Position numbers and translations under genes: made by a program. A stretch of 8,338 nucleotides of DNA, from NCBI GenBank assembly GCA_029550985.1, contig JAKPGH010000140.1, positions 1 to 8,338 on the forward strand. Reading direction: 5' to 3'. Below the pieces are notes generated by a model. It made no database searches. It was not told the DNA's origin and was given only the letters and a program-made list of their open reading frames with translations. Origin of the DNA: Bacillota bacterium (GTDB lineage: Bacteria; Bacillota; Clostridia; Oscillospirales; Ruminococcaceae). This document shows, piece by piece, positions 5,735 through 8,338 of the stretch; position 1 is the first letter of the stretch; each line of letters begins with the position of its first letter.

Positions 5735-6718
5735 ATGAAAATTGCGTTTTTTGACACCAAACCCTACGACACCATCTGGTTTGAGCCCCTCTCGAAAGAG
5801 TACGGCTATCAAATTCGATACTACGACTACCGCCTCAACTCCGACACGGCGGTGCTGGCGGAAGGGTACGACGTGGTCTGCGTCTTTGTCAACGACAAGG
5901 TCTGCGCCAAAACCATTCAAACGCTGAAAAAGTGCGGCGTCAAGATGATAGCCCTGCGCTGCGCCGGATACAACAACGTGGACATCTCTGCCGCCGCAGA
6001 AGCCCGGCTGCCGGTAGTCAGAGTGCCAAGTTATTCCCCCTCGGCGGTGGCGGAACACGCAGCTGCCCTGCTGTTGGCGGTCAACCGCAAAACCCACCGG
6101 GCCTATTACCGCATTCGGGACAACAACTTTTCCATCAACGGTTTGATGGGCTTTGACCTGAACGGAAAAACTGCCGGCATCATCGGGACGGGGCAAATCG
6201 GCACCATCTTTGCCCGCATCGCCGCCGGCTTTGGCATGCGGGTACTGGCTTACGACCCCTTCCCCAAAGACCAGCCGTTGGAATTTGTCCCTTTGGACCA
6301 GCTCATCACATCCTCCGATATCATTTCCCTCCACTGTCCCCTTACCCCCGATACCTTCCACATCATCAACAAGCAAAGGGTCCGGCAGATGAAAAAGGGA
6401 GTGGTCATCATCAACACCTCCCGGGGCGCCCTCATCGACACCGAAGCGCTGCTGGAAGGGCTGATTGACGGCCACATCGGCGGCGCTGGGCTGGATGTGT
6501 ACGAGGAGGAAGGCGACTACTTTTTTGAGGACAAGTCGGGAGAAATTATCCGGGACGAGGAGCTTTCCCGCCTGCTGACCCTTCCCAACGTGCTGGTCAC
6601 CTCCCATCAGGCCTTCTTCACCCGGGAGGCCATGCAGGCCATCGCCATGGTGACTCTGGAAAACATCTGCGCCCTGGAGCAGGGCCGCCCGTTGGAAAAT
6701 CTGGTGCTTCCCCGATAA
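5735..6718 (+). CDS. ldhA: D-lactate dehydrogenase (D-2-hydroxyacid dehydrogenase family)
   Basis: The 327-residue cytosolic enzyme reduces pyruvate to D-lactate with NADH, recycling the NAD used by GAPDH during fermentation. Its substrate domain includes RCAGYNNVD (75-83). The NAD domain has GTGQIG (151-156) with Asp174 in AYDPF as the NAD-selecting acid. The catalytic set is Arg230 (NTSRGALID), Glu257 (GLDVYEEEGDYFFED) and His291 (TSHQAFFT). The combination GLDVYEEEGDYFFED plus HQAFFT is typical of true D-LDH rather than glycerate or phosphoglycerate dehydrogenases. The ATG at 5735 follows AAGGAAGGAAAGGTGAT, a good Shine-Dalgarno region; an in-frame GTG three codons earlier is less likely because it overlaps that site. 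The gene diverges from the ttcA-like gene across 144 bases and ends at a strong terminator. No clear promoter could be chosen (CATACT at 5699-5704 is a weak -10 candidate), and no Rex-type operator was seen. Confidence 0.93.
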   Translation: MKIAFFDTKPYDTIWFEPLSKEYGYQIRYYDYRLNSDTAVLAEGYDVVCVFVNDKVCAKTIQTLKKCGVKMIALRCAGYNNVDISAAAEARLPVVRVPSYSPSAVAEHAAALLLAVNRKTHRAYYRIRDNNFSINGLMGFDLNGKTAGIIGTGQIGTIFARIAAGFGMRVLAYDPFPKDQPLEFVPLDQLITSSDIISLHCPLTPDTFHIINKQRVRQMKKGVVIINTSRGALIDTEALLEGLIDGHIGGAGLDVYEEEGDYFFEDKSGEIIRDEELSRLLTLPNVLVTSHQAFFTREAMQAIAMVTLENICALEQGRPLENLVLPR

Positions 6719-6722
6719 GGAC

Positions 6723-6752
6723 AAAAAGGGCTCCGACAACGGAGCCCTTTTT
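6723..6752. terminator. Bidirectional terminator between ldhA and the lipoprotein gene
   Basis: AAAAAGGGCTCCG (6723-6735), the loop ACAA, and CGGAGCCCTTTTT (6740-6752) form a perfect 13-base-pair stem. It has U-rich tails in both directions and ends both converging transcription units. Confidence 0.92.
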
Positions 6753-6759
6753 CTTATAG

Positions 6760-6963
6760 CTATTTGCGCTGAATCAACAACACCAACCCCGCCACCAAAA
6801 TGACCAGCACAATAAGGAGGATGGGAACCCATCGGACCAAAGGGGCGGACACAAAAATGGATGTGGGCCCATCGGCGCCGCCTATGATGCCGATGCTGGA
6901 GGAGGCGCAACCAGTCAGAAGCGTCGCCGACAACGCGGTCAAAACGGGAACCAGGGATTTCAT
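6760..6963 (-). CDS. Small lipoprotein with a GGADGPT motif and one transmembrane helix
   Basis: This 67-residue protein has a lipoprotein signal: a positively charged start, a short hydrophobic stretch and the lipobox LLTGC with Cys19 as the lipidation site. Next comes SIGIIGGADGPTSIFVS (23-39), then a hydrophobic helix (about 46-64) and a QRK end. The GIIGGADGPT(S/A)I pattern is the signature of the beta subunit of Na+-translocating decarboxylases (OadB/GcdB), where the Asp lies in the sodium path. Here it stands alone, without the other membrane helices, so it cannot be a pump subunit by itself. The ATG at 6963 is preferred over the one at 6987 because GGAGGAG lies seven bases upstream and the earlier ATG lies inside the stop region of the preceding PBP gene. 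It follows the PBP gene by 20 bases and is probably cotranscribed. Function is unknown; a membrane-anchored accessory role at the cell envelope is speculation. Confidence 0.8.
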   Translation of the reverse strand: MKSLVPVLTALSATLLTGCASSSIGIIGGADGPTSIFVSAPLVRWVPILLIVLVILVAGLVLLIQRK

Positions 6964-6983
6964 CTTCCTTCTCCTCCCATATG

Positions 6984-8338
6984 TCACCCAGCCGAGGTTT
7001 CCGAGGTTGTTTCCTGCGGGATGGATAGAGTCTCTCCTTCCGGGTTGACTGCCTGTGCATTCTCCTGGCCTGCGCTTGCTTCCCCTGTGGATTCGGCAGG
7101 TTCGGGGGCTTTCTGGTCGAAGCCGAAGTAGGCGTCGAAGGCCGCTTTGGCCACCGGCGCGCCGGTGTAGCCGTGCCAGCCCTTTTCGATCACCACCGCC
7201 ACCGCAATTTGGGGGTCCTGAGCGGGGGCAAAGGCAATAAAGGTGGAGTTGGGCAGGCTGGCCGTTTCCGGCGTACCGGTTTTGGAGGCCACGTCGACGG
7301 GGTAATAGCCAAAGGTGGCGGCAGCCGTGCCTCCTGGGCGGGAGGCGGCCACCATGCCCTCAATGACTGTTTCAAAGGCTTCCTGGGGAGCGTCCACCAC
7401 CTGAACCACCTGAGGCTGATTGGACTGCACCACATTCTGCATGGAGTAATCCCGAATTTCGTGGACGATGGTCACCTTCATCCGCTTGCCCCGGTTGGCG
7501 ATGGTGGCGGCGTAGTTTGCCAGCTGCAGGGGAGTAAACTGGTTGTAAAGCTGGCCGATGGCAGTTTGCACCAAATCGCCTTCGTACCACTGTTCCTTCA
7601 CCTTCTGCAGCTTGGTGGCGGGATTGGAGCGCACCCCCGTCTTTTCGGGGAGCTCGATGCCGGTAGGCTCTCCCAGCCCCATCTGTTTGGCCATGGAATC
7701 GATGGCGTCAATGCCAATCCGCCGGCTGACGTCGTAAAAATAGATGTTACAGGAACGGGTCAGAGCCCAAATCACATTGGTGGGCCCATGATAGCTCAAA
7801 CAGGTAAAGAAGTGGTTGCCCACCAAATAGCTTTGCTGACAGTTGACAATGGTGGATTTGTCGATGACGCCGGCACGCAGGGCGGCAAGAGCTGTGTTGG
7901 GCTTAAAGGTGGAGCCGGGGGCGTATTCCCCCTGCAGCGCCCGGTTGACCAGAGGGGTCCTTGGGTCGGACAGCAAACTGGCAAAATCCTGGCGGTAGGT
8001 GGTTAAATTGTAGGAGGGATAGGTGGCCATGGCCAGCACTTCTCCGGTTTTGACATCCAGCACCACGGCGGCGCCGGCATCCGCCTCCTTGCCCTCTCCC
8101 TCCGGCTCGTTTTCCTGCAGGTATTTGATTTGATTTTCCAAGGCCTGCTGCACCTTTCGCTGCAGGTCGGCGTCCAGAGACAGCACCACCGTGTTGCCGG
8201 GAATGGGGGGCTGGCTTTCCACGTCTTTAATGACCACGTTGCCGCTTTCCAGGTGGATTTCCCGCTTTCCGTTGACCCCCCGCAGCACGCTTTCAAAAGC
8301 CTTTTCCACCCCTTCCTTGCCCACCATGTCGTCCATGG
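6984..8338 (-). CDS. mrdA: Class B penicillin-binding protein, PBP2-like transpeptidase, C-terminal part (partial)
   Basis: About 450 residues are visible and the frame is open to the right edge, so the N-terminal membrane anchor and part of the dimerisation domain are missing. This protein crosslinks peptidoglycan outside the membrane. The segment GKEGVEKAFESVLRG is the linker typical of the PBP2/FtsI group. The transpeptidase domain (about 85-405) holds all three active-site motifs: STFK with nucleophile Ser142, SCN (195-197) and KTGT (352-355), numbered from the first complete codon. PSYNLTTYRQDFASLL and HGPTNVIWALTRSCNIYFYD are closer to PBP2 (MrdA/PbpA) than to FtsI or SpoVD, and no PASTA repeats follow. 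The last ~42 residues are a Pro/Glu/Ser/Thr-rich low-complexity tail, an addition beyond the fold. The lipoprotein gene follows by 20 bases. Family is certain; elongation (PBP2) rather than division or sporulation role is inferred. Confidence 0.9.
   Translation of the reverse strand, partial: MDDMVGKEGVEKAFESVLRGVNGKREIHLESGNVVIKDVESQPPIPGNTVVLSLDADLQRKVQQALENQIKYLQENEPEGEGKEADAGAAVVLDVKTGEVLAMATYPSYNLTTYRQDFASLLSDPRTPLVNRALQGEYAPGSTFKPNTALAALRAGVIDKSTIVNCQQSYLVGNHFFTCLSYHGPTNVIWALTRSCNIYFYDVSRRIGIDAIDSMAKQMGLGEPTGIELPEKTGVRSNPATKLQKVKEQWYEGDLVQTAIGQLYNQFTPLQLANYAATIANRGKRMKVTIVHEIRDYSMQNVVQSNQPQVVQVVDAPQEAFETVIEGMVAASRPGGTAAATFGYYPVDVASKTGTPETASLPNSTFIAFAPAQDPQIAVAVVIEKGWHGYTGAPVAKAAFDAYFGFDQKAPEPAESTGEASAGQENAQAVNPEGETLSIPQETTSETSAG

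Noticed and set aside
6760..6963. Naming the small lipoprotein an oxaloacetate decarboxylase beta subunit
   Set aside because: Only the short signature is shared; the true subunit is a polytopic protein of roughly 400 residues, and no alpha or gamma subunit gene is present.
5627..7060. Long minus-strand open frame (477 codons) across ldhA
   Set aside because: It is antisense to a clear D-lactate dehydrogenase, crosses a strong terminator and the lipoprotein gene, and its translation is low-complexity Gly/Val/His/Asp-rich with no recognisable motif.
7173..8006. Plus-strand open frame (277 codons) opposite the PBP gene
   Set aside because: It is a shadow of the transpeptidase coding sequence: Gly/His-rich, with no family pattern, and no ribosome site was noted for it.
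1..8338. CRISPR array, tRNA, rRNA, insertion sequence or prophage
   Set aside because: Both strands were read; no regularly spaced repeats, cloverleaf, transposase, integrase or terminal repeats were found.

Overview
The window looks like chromosomal DNA of a moderately GC-rich member of the Clostridia (Oscillospiraceae-like). This is inferred from strong Shine-Dalgarno sites, TTG starts, sigma-A-type promoters with 17-18 base spacers, a fermentative D-lactate dehydrogenase, a Firmicutes-type CLC-F fluoride exporter and the small-lipoprotein repertoire. No phage, IS, CRISPR, tRNA or rRNA is visible.

Layout, left to right. (1) A leftward sensor-kinase-like gene runs off the left edge; where the phospho-acceptor His should be it has Asn. 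It has a near-consensus promoter and is divergent from gap. (2) gap (phosphorylating GAPDH) is monocistronic, with its own promoter and terminator. (3) About 500 bases downstream of gap hold two look-alike hairpins flanking the decayed C-terminal end of a GGDEF-domain gene. (4) A leftward CLC-F fluoride/proton antiporter gene is preceded by a complete fluoride (crcB-motif) riboswitch with an overlapping intrinsic terminator. The longest ORF for this gene wrongly translates the riboswitch; the real start is a TTG after the terminator. (5) Divergent from it is a nitrilase-fold gene, also with a TTG start, that keeps the Cys but seems to lack the catalytic Lys. (6) A leftward TtcA-like tRNA-thiolation ATPase gene is divergent from (7) a rightward D-lactate dehydrogenase gene. 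(8) At the right end a leftward two-gene unit holds the C-terminal part of a class B penicillin-binding protein (PBP2-like), followed 20 bases later by a 67-residue lipoprotein. That lipoprotein carries the GGADGPT signature of Na+-pumping decarboxylase beta subunits.

The genes do not form one pathway: gap and ldhA are the two ends of glycolytic NADH balance, and the rest are separate transcription units mostly bounded by hairpin terminators. The best-supported regulatory system is the fluoride sensing unit: promoter, aptamer, terminator and exporter are all readable. The most open questions are the nitrilase-like protein, the Asn-for-His kinase and the GGADGPT mini-lipoprotein.
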